Below are positions 17,473-26,608 of a stretch of 64,000 nt of DNA, one piece after another. The stretch is from positions 1-64,000 of the forward strand of contig NSIV01000010.1 in the NCBI GenBank assembly GCA_002633085.1. Reading direction: 5' to 3'. The DNA comes from Curvibacter sp. PD_MW3 (GTDB lineage: Bacteria; Pseudomonadota; Gammaproteobacteria; Burkholderiales; Burkholderiaceae_C). The translations under genes and the position numbers were made by a program. Every line of letters starts with the position of its first letter. The stretch's first letter is position 1. The notes below the pieces were generated by a model. That model had not been told where the DNA came from. It saw only the letters and a program-made list of their open reading frames with translations, and searched no databases.

Positions 17473-18747
17473 TCAGCAACCGCGGGTGATGGGCATCTCG
17501 ACGGGTTTCGGGCTGGCCGCGTACTTGCCCAATTCCAGCTTGGCGATGGCATTGCGGTGCACTTCGTCAGGCCCGTCGGCAAAACGCAGAGTGCGGGCAT
17601 TGGCATAGGAATAGGCCAACGGGAAGTCCTGGCACATGCCGCCGCCGCCATGCACCTGCATGGCCCAGTCGATCACCTGGCAGGCCATGCTGGGAGCTAC
17701 CACCTTGATCATGGCGATCTCGTTCTTGGCGAACTTGTTGCCCGCCACGTCCATCATCCAGGCGGCCTTGAGCGTGAGCAGGCGCGCCATGTCGATCTTG
17801 CAGCGTGCCTCGGCGATGCGCTCCTGCGTCACTGTCTGTGCCGCCACCGGTTTGCCGAAGGCCACGCGCGAGGAAGCGCGCTTGCACATGTATTCCAGCG
17901 CGCGTTCGGCCTGGCCGATCAGTCGCATGCAATGGTGGATGCGGCCGGGCCCGAGGCGTCCCTGAGCAATCTCGAAACCGCGGCCTTCACCGAGCAGGAT
18001 GTTGGAAGCCGGCACGCGCACGTTCTCGAACAGCACTTCCATGTGGCCGTGTGGCGCATCGTCGTAGCCCATCACGCTCAAGGGGCGCACCACCGTCACG
18101 CCCGGCGTGTTGGCCGGCACCAGGATCATGCTTTGTTGTGAATGACGCGGTGCCTCCGGGTCGGTCTTGCCCATCAGGATGTAGATGGCGCAGCGTGGGT
18201 CGCCGGCACCGGAAGTCCACCACTTGCGGCCGTTGATGACGTAGTCGTCACCCTGGCGTTCGATGCGGGTTTCGATGTTGGTGGCATCACTGGAGGCCAC
18301 CTCGGGTTCGGTCATGGCAAAAGCCGAGCGGATCTTGCCGGCCAGCAGCGGCTGCAGCCATTGCTGGCGGTGCTCGGCCGAACCGTAGCGGGCAATGGTT
18401 TCCATGTTGCCGGTATCCGGTGCCGAGCAGTTGAAGACTTCGGGGGCCCAATGCACGCGGCCCATGATTTCGGCCAGCGGTGCGTATTCCTGGTTGGTCA
18501 GGCCAGCAGCCTTGACGCCGGCGATCTCGGCGCTGTCTTGCGGCAGAAACAGATTCCACAGGCCTTGTTCCTGAGCCTTCAGTTTCAGTTTCTCAATCAG
18601 TTGCAGCGGCGTCCAGCGTTTGCCGGCTTGGGTGTTGGCTTCGATCTCGTCATGGAAGGCCTGCTCGTTCGGGTAGATGTGGTCATCCATGAACTTGAGC
18701 AGGCGTGCCTGCAGTTCCTTGGTCTTTGGGGAGTAGTCGAAATCCAT
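17473..18747 (-). CDS. Acyl-CoA dehydrogenase, ACAD10/11-like
   Basis: This 424-residue FAD-dependent acyl-CoA dehydrogenase is of the ACAD10/11-like branch (long N-terminus [20 protein letters not shown]). FAD/substrate motifs include [16 protein letters not shown] (about residues 146-161), [14 protein letters not shown] (about 178-191), [14 protein letters not shown] (about 254-267) and the C-terminal [15 protein letters not shown]. Its usual partner, an aminoglycoside-phosphotransferase-like kinase, is the gene just upstream (33-base gap). In ACAD10/11 and the LvaA/LvaC systems, such pairs degrade 4-hydroxyacyl-CoAs through a phosphorylated intermediate. The substrate here is unknown. Confidence 0.85.
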   Translation of the reverse strand: MDFDYSPKTKELQARLLKFMDDHIYPNEQAFHDEIEANTQAGKRWTPLQLIEKLKLKAQEQGLWNLFLPQDSAEIAGVKAAGLTNQEYAPLAEIMGRVHWAPEVFNCSAPDTGNMETIARYGSAEHRQQWLQPLLAGKIRSAFAMTEPEVASSDATNIETRIERQGDDYVINGRKWWTSGAGDPRCAIYILMGKTDPEAPRHSQQSMILVPANTPGVTVVRPLSVMGYDDAPHGHMEVLFENVRVPASNILLGEGRGFEIAQGRLGPGRIHHCMRLIGQAERALEYMCKRASSRVAFGKPVAAQTVTQERIAEARCKIDMARLLTLKAAWMMDVAGNKFAKNEIAMIKVVAPSMACQVIDWAMQVHGGGGMCQDFPLAYSYANARTLRFADGPDEVHRNAIAKLELGKYAASPKPVEMPITRGC

Positions 18748-18780
18748 GGGAATCTCCTGGGGTTGAATGCGTTGCTCGGG

Positions 18781-19884
18781 TCAGGCTTTTTGCGCGAACT
18801 GCCAGGCCATCTGGGCCAGCGGCCGCGCGCCGGCGGCAGATTTCTGCGCCTGCGCGCTGGAAGCGGTGCCGTTTTCCACCCGCTTGGCGATGCCTTGCAG
18901 GATTGCGGCGATGCGGAACATGTTGTAGGCCATGTAGAAGTTCCAGTCGGCCTTCAGGGCTTCAGGCGTGGCCAGACCGGTGCGTTCGCAGTAAAGGCGG
19001 ATGTACTCGTCTTCGCTCGGGATGCCCAGACTTTTGAAGTCAAGCCCGCCGATGCCGCGGAAGGCGCCGGGCGGGATGTGCCAGGCCATGCAGTGGTAGC
19101 TGAAGTCGGCCAGCGGGTGGCCCAGGGTGGACAGCTCCCAGTCCAGCACCGCCAGCACGCGTGGTTCGGTGGGATGGAACATCAGGTTGTCGAGCCGGTA
19201 GTCGCCGTGCACGATGCTGACCATGGCCTCGTCGCGTGCGCCGGCCGGGATGTGGGCCGGCAGCCACTGGATCAGTTGCTCCATCTCGGGGATCGGTTGG
19301 GACATCGGGCCGGCACCATCGGCCGATGCCTGGTACTGCTTGCTCCAGCGGCCGATCTGGCGCTCGAAGTAGTTGCCGGGCTTGCCGTAGCTGGCGAGGC
19401 CACGCTCGGCAAACTTGACGCGGTGCAGGGCGGCGATGACGCGGTTCATCTCGTTGTAGATGGCGCCGCGCTCGGCAGGTGTCATGCCGGGGAGCGACTG
19501 GTCCCACAGCACGCGGCCCTCCATGAACTCCATGATGTAGAAGGCGCGTCCGATGACGGACTCGTCCTCGCACAGACAGTACATGCGCGGCACCGGCACC
19601 TCGGTACCGTGCAGACCGCTCATCACGGCGTATTCGCGCTCGATGGCGTGCGCCGACGGTAACAGCTTGGCCACCGGCCCCGGCTTGGCGCGCATGACAT
19701 AGCTGCGGCTGGGGGTGATGAGCTTGTAGGTCGGGTTGGACTGGCCACCTTTGAAGGCTTCGACGCTCAGCGGACCGACAAAGCCGTCGAGGTGAGTGGT
19801 CAGCCAGGATTGCAGCGCCGCCACGTCAAAGGCGTGGGAGGACGGAACAGGGCGGGTGCCGACGAAATGGTCAAAGTCGCTCAT
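18781..19884 (-). CDS. APH-family kinase (ACAD10/11 kinase-domain homologue)
   Basis: This 367-residue phosphotransferase belongs to the APH/choline-kinase-like superfamily. It opens with FVGTRPVPSSHAFDVAALQ and has a Gly-rich/ATP region FKGGQSNPTYKL (about residues 44-55), a Lys context SYVMRAKPGP, the catalytic HGDYRLDNLMFHP (about 210-222) and the metal-binding VLDWELSTLGHPLAD (about 230-244). This is the bacterial counterpart of the N-terminal kinase domain of human ACAD10/ACAD11. It lies in an operon with the matching dehydrogenase and close to a Crp-family regulator (21 bases upstream). It probably phosphorylates a hydroxyacyl-CoA, not an antibiotic. Confidence 0.82.
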   Translation of the reverse strand: MSDFDHFVGTRPVPSSHAFDVAALQSWLTTHLDGFVGPLSVEAFKGGQSNPTYKLITPSRSYVMRAKPGPVAKLLPSAHAIEREYAVMSGLHGTEVPVPRMYCLCEDESVIGRAFYIMEFMEGRVLWDQSLPGMTPAERGAIYNEMNRVIAALHRVKFAERGLASYGKPGNYFERQIGRWSKQYQASADGAGPMSQPIPEMEQLIQWLPAHIPAGARDEAMVSIVHGDYRLDNLMFHPTEPRVLAVLDWELSTLGHPLADFSYHCMAWHIPPGAFRGIGGLDFKSLGIPSEDEYIRLYCERTGLATPEALKADWNFYMAYNMFRIAAILQGIAKRVENGTASSAQAQKSAAGARPLAQMAWQFAQKA

Positions 19885-19905
19885 GGTCAGGAATTCTGGA
19901 AGCTT

Positions 19906-20625
19906 TCAATGGTCGGATTCAATGATGCGCATCAGCACATCGCGATCGCGAATGACCAAGCCACCTGGCTCGATACGGATCGCTTCCTCGCGTTCCATCG
20001 CCTTGAGTTCCTGGTTGACGCGCTGGCGCGAAGCGCCCAGCAACTGGGCCAGCTCTTCCTGGGCCAGTTGCAGGCCGATGCGCATTTCGCTGCCATCGCT
20101 GAGCGAAGGAACACCATAGCTGCGTAACAGGTGAACGAGTTGCTTGGCCAGCCGCGCGCGCAAGGGCAGGGTGTTGAGGTCCTCCACCAAGCCGTAGAGC
20201 TGGCGGATGCGGCGGGCGTGCAGACGCAGCAGCGCTTCGTAGAGCTCGACATGGTTGACGAGGATTTTCTTGAAGTCGGCCTTGGCCACGCACAGCGTGG
20301 TGGTGTCGCCATGCGCATAGGCATCGTGCGTGCGCCGGTCGCCGTCGAAGATCGACACATCGCCAAACCAGACCCCCGGCTCGACATAGGTCAGCGTGAC
20401 CTGCTTGCCCGAGATCGAGGTCGAGCTGACGCGTACCGCGCCCCTGGCGCAGGCCACCCAGTCTTCGGGGGGCTCGCCGCGGGCACAGATCAGGTCGCCG
20501 TCTTTGTAGCGTTTGACGTAGGCGCATCGGAGGATGTCGTGTCGCAATGAAGGTGACAGGGTTGAAAACCAGCGACCAGCATTGATCGCTGATCGTTCCT
20601 CGATGGTAAGAATCGGGTCGTCCAT
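19906..20625 (-). CDS. Crp/Fnr-family transcriptional regulator
   Basis: The protein has 239 residues. The N-terminal cyclic-nucleotide-binding-like beta-barrel spans about 20-140 (YKDGDLICARGEPPEDWVAC, VEPGVWFGDVSIFDGDRRTH). A long dimer helix follows, then a Crp-type winged helix-turn-helix (about 175-230, LAQEELAQLLGASRQRVNQEL). No Cys cluster like that of Fnr is present, so an Fe-S sensor is unlikely. It lies upstream of and co-directional with the APH kinase and acyl-CoA dehydrogenase genes (21- and 33-base gaps), so it may be autoregulated with them. Confidence 0.82.
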   Translation of the reverse strand: MDDPILTIEERSAINAGRWFSTLSPSLRHDILRCAYVKRYKDGDLICARGEPPEDWVACARGAVRVSSTSISGKQVTLTYVEPGVWFGDVSIFDGDRRTHDAYAHGDTTTLCVAKADFKKILVNHVELYEALLRLHARRIRQLYGLVEDLNTLPLRARLAKQLVHLLRSYGVPSLSDGSEMRIGLQLAQEELAQLLGASRQRVNQELKAMEREEAIRIEPGGLVIRDRDVLMRIIESDH

Positions 20626-20738
20626 GGACTGTCTTTTGGGTGACTGAAAACAGGTCCATTGTCGCGCGCGGGACGGCCCGGCCGACTAGGGGTTGTCACC
20701 TGTGCGTCTGCGACGGCAACACAGGTGAATGCAGCGGC

Positions 20739-21518
20739 TCAGTCGTAGCTCGGTGTCTGCTTGGCCAGGAAGGCGGTGATGCCGATGCCCGCATTGGCAT
20801 GGTGCAGATTGCGCACAAAATGATCCCGCTCCAGCGCCAGCTGGCGCGTCAGCGAATTACCAGCAGCTTCGTTGACCAGCTCCTTGATGCTGGCCATGGC
20901 ATTGGGCGCGCGGGCATTGAGTTTTTCTGCCAGCGCCAGGGCATCGTCTAGCGCCTGGCCGGGCAGGGCGATGCGGTTGACCAGCCCCAGCGTGTGCAGA
21001 CGCTCGGCGCTGATGCGTTCGCCGCACAGCAGCAACTCGTTCACCAGCTGGCGCGGCAGTGCGTGCGCCAGGCTCCAGCTGGCGCCGCCATCGGGCGACA
21101 ACGCCACGTTGCTGTAGGCCATGACAAACACCGCGTCGCTGGCGGCGACGATGAAGTCGCAGGCCAGTGCCAATGAGAAACCGGCACCAGCCGCCGCGCC
21201 TTCGACGGCGGCAATCACTGGCTTGGGGAAGGTGCGGATGGCCTCGATCCAGTTGTGCAAGCCCTCGATGCTTTCGGCCTGCACGGCGGGCTCCTGCTGG
21301 CGGTTGTCCTGCAGGCGCTGCAGATTGCCGCCCGCTGAAAACAGCGCGCCTTCCCCGGTGATGACGACACTGCGGATCTCGGGGTTGGTCTCGGCCACGT
21401 TCAGTGCCTCGACGCCGGCGGCATACATGGCCGGGCCGAGTGCGTTGCGCTGACCCGGGTTGGAGAGGGTCAGCACCATGGTGCGGCCCTGGCTGGTGCT
21501 ATGGAGTTGTGCGCTCAT
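20739..21518 (-). CDS. Enoyl-CoA hydratase/isomerase family protein
   Basis: This 259-residue crotonase-fold protein has the oxyanion-hole segments GEGALFSAGGNLQRL (about residues 55-69) and AVEGAAAGAGFSLALACDFI (about 104-123). The position of the catalytic Glu is followed by NVALSPDGGASW. It lies in a minus-strand block with a 3-hydroxyacyl-CoA dehydrogenase (87-base gap). It is likely a beta-oxidation or related acyl-CoA hydratase; the natural chain length and substrate cannot be read from the sequence. The C-terminal end LAKQTPSYD is typical of this subfamily. Confidence 0.83.
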   Translation of the reverse strand: MSAQLHSTSQGRTMVLTLSNPGQRNALGPAMYAAGVEALNVAETNPEIRSVVITGEGALFSAGGNLQRLQDNRQQEPAVQAESIEGLHNWIEAIRTFPKPVIAAVEGAAAGAGFSLALACDFIVAASDAVFVMAYSNVALSPDGGASWSLAHALPRQLVNELLLCGERISAERLHTLGLVNRIALPGQALDDALALAEKLNARAPNAMASIKELVNEAAGNSLTRQLALERDHFVRNLHHANAGIGITAFLAKQTPSYD

Positions 21519-21605
21519 GAATAGGTAACCTCCGCGCAGCGCGCTACAGTATTCGCCTTGGGAACGGCCCGGCGGCTCTTCGAGTGTCGCATGCCTTGAG
21601 CCGGT

Positions 21606-23126
21606 TCACTCTTCTTCATGCAGCAGGCTCAAGCCGATGGCGCCGCGCCGGCGCAGCCAGGGGCTGGGGCGGTAGCGTGTATCGCCGTAGACGGTCTGCA
21701 TGTTGAACAGCACTTCCAGCACATTGGTCGGGCCATAGAGGTTGCCCATGGCCAGCGGCCCCAGCGGGTAGCCCAGGCCGAGCGTGACCGCGGTTTCCAG
21801 ATCGGCCGGTGTGCAGATGCGCTGCTGGCAGATGTCGGCGGCGATGTTGACGATGGTGGCGACCACACGTTGCGTCACGAAGCCGCCGCTGTCGCGGATC
21901 ACGCTCACGGCCTTGCCGTCGCGCGCGAACAGGGCATGGGCGGCATCGCGCATGTCGGTACGGGTAGCAGGGTTGGTCGCCAGCACGCGCCGCTTGGTGG
22001 CCGCGTCGTCGATCAGCATGTCAATACCGACCGTACGCGCCGGGTCGAGCCGCTCCACCACCGCCACGGTGGTGATGTCGAATCCCAGTGGTGCGACCAG
22101 CGTCAGTGCGTGCATCGAAGGCGACTGGCCGGTCTCGATCTTGGCGCCCAGGTCCTTCAACAACTGGAGTAGTTCAGCACGGCGCGCGGCGCGCGGCGAC
22201 ACCCAGACCGGCGGCATGTCCTGCACCTGTGGCACTGGGGGTTCGGGGCTGACTTGGGCCACGTTGTTCTCGTAGCGGTAGAAGCCCTCGCCGACCTTGC
22301 GGCCGACCATGCCGCCGGCCAGGCGCTGCGCCGTGATGACGCTGGGGCGGTAGCGCGGCTCCTCGTAGTACTGGTGGTAGATCGACTCCATCACCGGGTG
22401 CGAGACGTCGAGCGCGGTCAGATCCATCAGCTCGAAGGGGCCAAGCTTGAAGCCGGCCTGGTCCTTCAGGATGCGGTCGATGGTGGCGAAGTCGGCCACG
22501 CCTTCGCTGACGATGCGCAGCGCCTCGGTGCCGTAGCCGCGGCCGGCATGGTTGACGATGAAACCGGGCGTGTCCTGTGCCGTCACCGGCGTGTGGCCCA
22601 TCTGGCGCGCGTACTCACTCAGGGCGGTGCAGACGGCTGGTTCGGTCTTGAGGCCGGCGATGACTTCCACCACCTTCATGAGTGGCACCGGGTTGAAGAA
22701 GTGGTAGCCGGCCATACGCTGCGGGCGCTTGAGCTTGGCGGCAATCGCGGTGATCGAGAGCGAGGAAGTGTTGCTGGCCAGCACGGCATCCGGGCGCACG
22801 ATCTCTTCGAGTTGGGCGAACAGCGCGGCCTTGACCTCGAGCTTCTCGACGATGGCTTCCACCACCAGGTCGCAGCTGGCAAGATCGGCCAGCACGCTGG
22901 CGCAGTGCAGACGCGCTTTGCAGGCCGCAACGGTCGCGGCGTCCATGCGGCCTTTTTCCTGCAGTTTGTCCCACTGTCCGGTGATGGCTTGCTGGGCGGC
23001 GGCCATGGCCGCGGACTGGGTGTCGTAGAGCGTGACGGTACTGCCGGCTTGGGCGGCGATCTGGGCAATGCCCCGGCCCATGGCGCCGGTGCCGACGACG
23101 GCGATGTGTGCGTAGACAGGTTTCAT
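21606..23126 (-). CDS. 3-hydroxyacyl-CoA dehydrogenase (PaaH-like)
   Basis: This 506-residue NAD-dependent dehydrogenase has an N-terminal Rossmann motif VVGTGAMGRGIAQIAAQAG (about residues 9-27), the catalytic context SNTSSLSITAIA and GYHFFNPVPLMKVVEVI (about 137-153), and two consecutive C-terminal 3HCDH domains (about 185-285 and 400-500; the second contains GGFVTQRVVATIVN). The duplicated C-terminal domain and length match PaaH/PaaC-type enzymes of aromatic and fatty-acid CoA degradation, not the hydratase-fused FadB. No other paa genes are near. Confidence 0.86.
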   Translation of the reverse strand: MKPVYAHIAVVGTGAMGRGIAQIAAQAGSTVTLYDTQSAAMAAAQQAITGQWDKLQEKGRMDAATVAACKARLHCASVLADLASCDLVVEAIVEKLEVKAALFAQLEEIVRPDAVLASNTSSLSITAIAAKLKRPQRMAGYHFFNPVPLMKVVEVIAGLKTEPAVCTALSEYARQMGHTPVTAQDTPGFIVNHAGRGYGTEALRIVSEGVADFATIDRILKDQAGFKLGPFELMDLTALDVSHPVMESIYHQYYEEPRYRPSVITAQRLAGGMVGRKVGEGFYRYENNVAQVSPEPPVPQVQDMPPVWVSPRAARRAELLQLLKDLGAKIETGQSPSMHALTLVAPLGFDITTVAVVERLDPARTVGIDMLIDDAATKRRVLATNPATRTDMRDAAHALFARDGKAVSVIRDSGGFVTQRVVATIVNIAADICQQRICTPADLETAVTLGLGYPLGPLAMGNLYGPTNVLEVLFNMQTVYGDTRYRPSPWLRRRGAIGLSLLHEEE

Positions 23127-23284
23127 GCTGGAATTATCCCCCGGCCTTCAAGGGCTGCCGAGTCACCTGCCGGACTATGATGCGGCCAGCCATCGGCGAG
23201 ACTCGGGTGGCTGAATCATTTCATTCACTTGTACCCGGTCATGGAACAAAAAGCCGGGTAGACCAATAACTCTCTGGAGACATC

Positions 23285-23950
23285 ATGACCTTGAAATTGT
23301 GCGGCTTCTCCGCCAGCAACTACTACAACAAGATCAAACTGCAACTGATGGAAAAAGAGGTTCCTTTTGTCGAGGAACTGGTCTGGACTGGCCATACCGA
23401 TGCCTTGCTGGTGGATCGTTCGCCGATGGGCAAGGTGCCGTTCCTGGACACGCCGCATGGCCCGATCTCCGAGTCTGGCGCCTGCGCCGAGTACATCGAG
23501 TCCGCTTACCCGCAAAAGCCGCTGCTGCCGGCCGATCCCTATGCCGCGGCCAAGGTGCGCGAGATCATGCTCTACAGCGAGTTGCACCTGGAACTGGTGG
23601 CGCGCAACCTTTACCCGGAAGCCTTTTTTGGCGGCAAGGTGTCGGACGAGGTCAAGGAGCGCACGCACAAGCTGCTGGTCAAGGGGGCAAATGGCTTTGC
23701 CAAGCTGGCCAAGTTTGCGCCCTACATTGCTGGTGCGGAGTTCACGCTGGCAGACTGTGCCGCCGTGGCGCACCTGCCGCTGGTGTCCAGCGCGAGCAAG
23801 ATCATCTACGGCGAGGACGTGTTGGCCGCGCTGCCGGTGCGCGACTACGTCAAGAAGATGGGTGAGCGTCCCAGCATGCAGATCGTCAATGCCGACCGCA
23901 AGAGCAGTACCGAGCAGATGATGGCGCTGCGCACGAAGAAAGCCGCCTGA
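23285..23950 (+). CDS. Glutathione S-transferase family protein
   Basis: This 221-residue GST has an N-terminal thioredoxin-fold domain LKLCGFSASNYYNKIKLQL (Ser-rich active-site loop), a cis-proline motif MGKVPFLDT (about residues 50-58) and ESGACAEYIE, then a helical C-terminal domain with FTLADCAAVAHLPL. GGAGACATC before the ATG at 23285 supplies the ribosome site. It stands alone on the + strand between two minus-strand blocks and is convergent with an MFS gene. The role is unknown; detoxification or reductive functions are typical of the family. Confidence 0.84.
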   Translation: MTLKLCGFSASNYYNKIKLQLMEKEVPFVEELVWTGHTDALLVDRSPMGKVPFLDTPHGPISESGACAEYIESAYPQKPLLPADPYAAAKVREIMLYSELHLELVARNLYPEAFFGGKVSDEVKERTHKLLVKGANGFAKLAKFAPYIAGAEFTLADCAAVAHLPLVSSASKIIYGEDVLAALPVRDYVKKMGERPSMQIVNADRKSSTEQMMALRTKKAA

Positions 23951-23961
23951 GCCGGTTGGGC

Positions 23962-25152
23962 TCAGTGGCCCCGAACTGCCGGGGCGCGCTGGGCGGCCCG
24001 GGTGGCCAGCCAGCTGGTCAGCAGGGCCAGGCTCATGCCGGCCAGACCGGCCCAGTGCAGCATGGACATCTGATCATGGGCAATCAGCCAGCCGCCGCTG
24101 GCCGCCCCCAAGGCTTGCCCTGCATAGATGGCCGAGGTGTTGAGGGCAATCGAGCCCGAGGCCAATGCCGGTGAGATGCCGGACAGCCGGGCCTGTTGTG
24201 CCGAGTTGGCGGCAAAGCAGCCCAAGGCCCAAGGCATCAGCACCAGTGCCGTGAGCAGCAGGTTGCTGCCCAGTGGCCAGATGGCCAGACTCAAGGCCAT
24301 GCCGCTCATGGACAACATGACGGCACGTGCCGCACCCAGTCGGTCGATGTGGCGCGAGACCCAGAGGTTGCCGGCAAAGCCGAAGGCGCCGAACCAGCCG
24401 AACATCAGGCTCAACTGCAGTGGCGTGATGTTGAACAGGGCTTTCAGGTACGGTGCCATATAGGCAAACTGGACGAACTGTCCGGCCGAGAACAGGGCCG
24501 TCACGGCCACGCACAGCATCAGCGGGCGTGACTGCAGCGTTTCGCGCCAGGCACCCAGGGAGAAAGCGGGGGGCTTCACGCCGTCGGGCATGACACGCCA
24601 GACCCAGAGGGCGCTGGCAAAGCTCAGCAAGCCGACCCCGGCAAAGGCAGCGCGCCAGCCCAGTGTGCCGCCGATCCAGGCCCCCAGCGGCATGCCAAGC
24701 ACCGAGGCGACGGACCAGCCCAGGAAGACCAGGCTGATGGCCCGGCCCCGTTGCGAGGCCGGTACGAGTTGCCCGATGCAGGCGGCCGCCTGCGGCGTAA
24801 AGATGGCGGGTGAGATGACGCTGAGCACGCGCACCACCATCAATGAAGAGAAGCTCGGCATGGTGGCGCTCAAGAGATGCAGCGCACCGTACCAGAGCAG
24901 GGACAAGGTCAGCAGACGCTTGCGGTCCCACTGGGCCACCAGCGTGGCGAGCAGCGGGGCGCCCAGGCACATCATCAAGGCGGCGGCGGAAATCAGCTGG
25001 CCGGCCACCGGGACAGGGACGTCCAGCGAATGGCTGATGTCGTTGAGCGTGCCGGGGACGATCATCACGCCGGTGCCGATGATGCAATTGCCAAACATCA
25101 GCGCCCACAGCGCCGCGGGCAGGGCAGGCGCGTGGCGCGGCAACTCCGGCAT
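23962..25152 (-). CDS. MFS transporter (AraJ/multidrug-type)
   Basis: This 396-residue protein has about 12 hydrophobic segments. The first half has the DHA1-type layout with RGRAISLVFLGWSVASVLGMPLGAWIGGTLGWRAAFA in segments 4-6, containing the MFS motif C-like PLGAWIGG. It is an inner-membrane exporter or importer of unknown substrate. It starts 14 bases downstream of the minus-strand 2-hydroxyacid dehydrogenase gene, so the two are probably one operon. This suggests that the carrier may move a hydroxyacid-related compound, but nothing in the sequence proves it. Confidence 0.83.
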   Translation of the reverse strand: MPELPRHAPALPAALWALMFGNCIIGTGVMIVPGTLNDISHSLDVPVPVAGQLISAAALMMCLGAPLLATLVAQWDRKRLLTLSLLWYGALHLLSATMPSFSSLMVVRVLSVISPAIFTPQAAACIGQLVPASQRGRAISLVFLGWSVASVLGMPLGAWIGGTLGWRAAFAGVGLLSFASALWVWRVMPDGVKPPAFSLGAWRETLQSRPLMLCVAVTALFSAGQFVQFAYMAPYLKALFNITPLQLSLMFGWFGAFGFAGNLWVSRHIDRLGAARAVMLSMSGMALSLAIWPLGSNLLLTALVLMPWALGCFAANSAQQARLSGISPALASGSIALNTSAIYAGQALGAASGGWLIAHDQMSMLHWAGLAGMSLALLTSWLATRAAQRAPAVRGH

Positions 25153-25166
25153 AGGCGTGCAGCGGC

Positions 25167-26174
25167 TTAGCGCCGGACCTGCAATGCGCCGGGGTTCACG
25201 ATGTTGGTCGGCGTCCCCTTGATGAAGTTGACCACGTTGTCGAAGGCGGCGCCGAAGTACATCTCGTAGCTTTCCTGTTCGACATAGCCGATGTGGGGTG
25301 TGCAGATGCAGTTTTCCAGGCGCAGCAAGGCTTGGCCCTGCAGGATGGGTTCGTTCTCGTACACATCAACCGCAGCCATGCCGGGTCGGCCGCGGTTCAA
25401 GGCGCCGATCAGTGCGTCGGGTTCGACCAGTTCGGCGCGCGAGGTGTTGACGAACAGCGCCGTGGTCTTCATGCGCGCCAGATCGTCGGCCGTGACGATG
25501 CCGCGCGTCTCGTCAGTCAGGCGCAGGTGCACGCTGATGACGTCACTCTGCGCGAAGAAGTCTTCACGGTTGGCAGCTGCCTCGTAGCCGTCCTGCAGCG
25601 CTTTCTCACGCGAAGGCTCGCGCCCCCAGATCAGCACGCGCATGCCGAAGGCCCGGCCATAGCCCGCCAGCAGTTGGCCGATCTTTCCGTAGCCCCAGAT
25701 GCCAAGGGTCTTGCCGCGCAACACGTTGCCCAGGCCGAAGTTGGGCGGCATGGAGCCGGCCTTGAGGCCGGATTGCTGCCAAGCGCCATGCTTGAGGTTG
25801 CCGATGTAATGCGGCAGGCGGCGCATGGCGGCCATGATGAGGGCCCAGGTCAACTCTGCCGGTGCGACTGGCGAGCCGCTGCCTTCGGCCACGGCAATGC
25901 CGCGTTCCGTGCAGGCGGCAATGTCGATATGGCCGCCGACGCGGCCGGTCTGGGCAATCAGCTTGAGCCGTGGCAGTTTTTCGACCAGGGCGCGCGTGAT
26001 GTGGGTGCGCTCACGGATCAGCACGATGATGTCGGCGTCGCGCAGCCGGACCGACAGTTGGCCGATGCCCTTGACGGTGTTGGTATAGACCTTGGCCGGG
26101 AAGGCTTCCAGCTTGGCCGCACATTCGAGCTTGCGAACGGCGTCCTGGTAATCGTCCAGAATCACAATATTCAT
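25167..26174 (-). CDS. D-2-hydroxyacid dehydrogenase family protein
   Basis: This 335-residue NAD(P)-dependent 2-hydroxyacid dehydrogenase starts at ATG 26174. It has the Rossmann motif IWGYGKIGQLLAGYGRAFG (about residues 154-172), the catalytic Arg in FVNTSRAELVE, an acidic residue in YENEPILQG, and His in TPHIGYVEQ. The N-terminus MNIVILDDYQDAVRKLECA is that of the subgroup annotated as D-2-hydroxyacid or phosphoglycerate-like dehydrogenases. It is followed by an MFS carrier gene in the same direction. Confidence 0.84.
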   Translation of the reverse strand: MNIVILDDYQDAVRKLECAAKLEAFPAKVYTNTVKGIGQLSVRLRDADIIVLIRERTHITRALVEKLPRLKLIAQTGRVGGHIDIAACTERGIAVAEGSGSPVAPAELTWALIMAAMRRLPHYIGNLKHGAWQQSGLKAGSMPPNFGLGNVLRGKTLGIWGYGKIGQLLAGYGRAFGMRVLIWGREPSREKALQDGYEAAANREDFFAQSDVISVHLRLTDETRGIVTADDLARMKTTALFVNTSRAELVEPDALIGALNRGRPGMAAVDVYENEPILQGQALLRLENCICTPHIGYVEQESYEMYFGAAFDNVVNFIKGTPTNIVNPGALQVRR

Positions 26175-26245
26175 GACGCTATTGTGCCTTGGACAGGCAG
26201 CGCGAGATCCGGCGCTGGAGCGTGGCCGGCAACGCTGGGCGGACT

Positions 26246-26584
26246 TTAGTGGGTGGCGGCTTCGCAGGCCGCCAGGCGGTCGAGCTCGGCGCAGACATCG
26301 GCCAGACGGCCGGAGATCACCATGCGTCCGACTTGCGCCGGGGCTTGGCCGGCTTCCATGATGCGGACAATACGCAAAGGTCGGCGTTGCACCAGACGGG
26401 ACGGTGCTGCATCGCTACGGCTCGGGCGACGCTGGCAGGCCGGCAGGGTGTCCAGGCGCGCGGTCGGTGTGGCACGAGGCTGGGCTGCCGTTTGGCCCAG
26501 GGGGGCGATAGCCGGTGCCAGCCAGCGCAGCAAACCCTGGAGTGGCGCCCAGGCACGCGGTTCGGCAAAGAAGGCGATGTTCAT
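26246..26584 (-). CDS. Conserved small hypothetical protein downstream of lexA
   Basis: This 112-residue protein is Pro/Arg/Ala-rich. It starts 24 bases after the lexA stop on the same strand, with an AGAGAAAG-like Shine-Dalgarno, so it is probably co-transcribed and SOS-controlled. The middle looks disordered. The C-terminal 40 residues (RIMEAGQAPAQVGRMVISGR, then LADVCAELDRLAA) look like a compact conserved motif that I associate with similarly placed genes in Burkholderiales, without a known function. There is no signal peptide and no membrane helix. It may be an SOS-induced regulator, possibly a SulA-like position, but no SulA similarity is visible. Confidence 0.68.
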   Translation of the reverse strand: MNIAFFAEPRAWAPLQGLLRWLAPAIAPLGQTAAQPRATPTARLDTLPACQRRPSRSDAAPSRLVQRRPLRIVRIMEAGQAPAQVGRMVISGRLADVCAELDRLAACEAATH

Positions 26585-26608
26585 GGAAGTGCTTTCTCTG
26601 TGTACCGC

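Noticed and set aside
18142-19662. A 506-codon plus-strand frame over the APH kinase and dehydrogenase genes
   Set aside because: It is antisense to two recognisable enzymes; its translation has the His/Gly/Arg-rich character of GC-rich shadow frames and no domain.
18781-19884. Aminoglycoside resistance gene
   Set aside because: APH-fold motifs are present, but the sequence and its neighbour match the ACAD10/11 kinase branch, not drug phosphotransferases.
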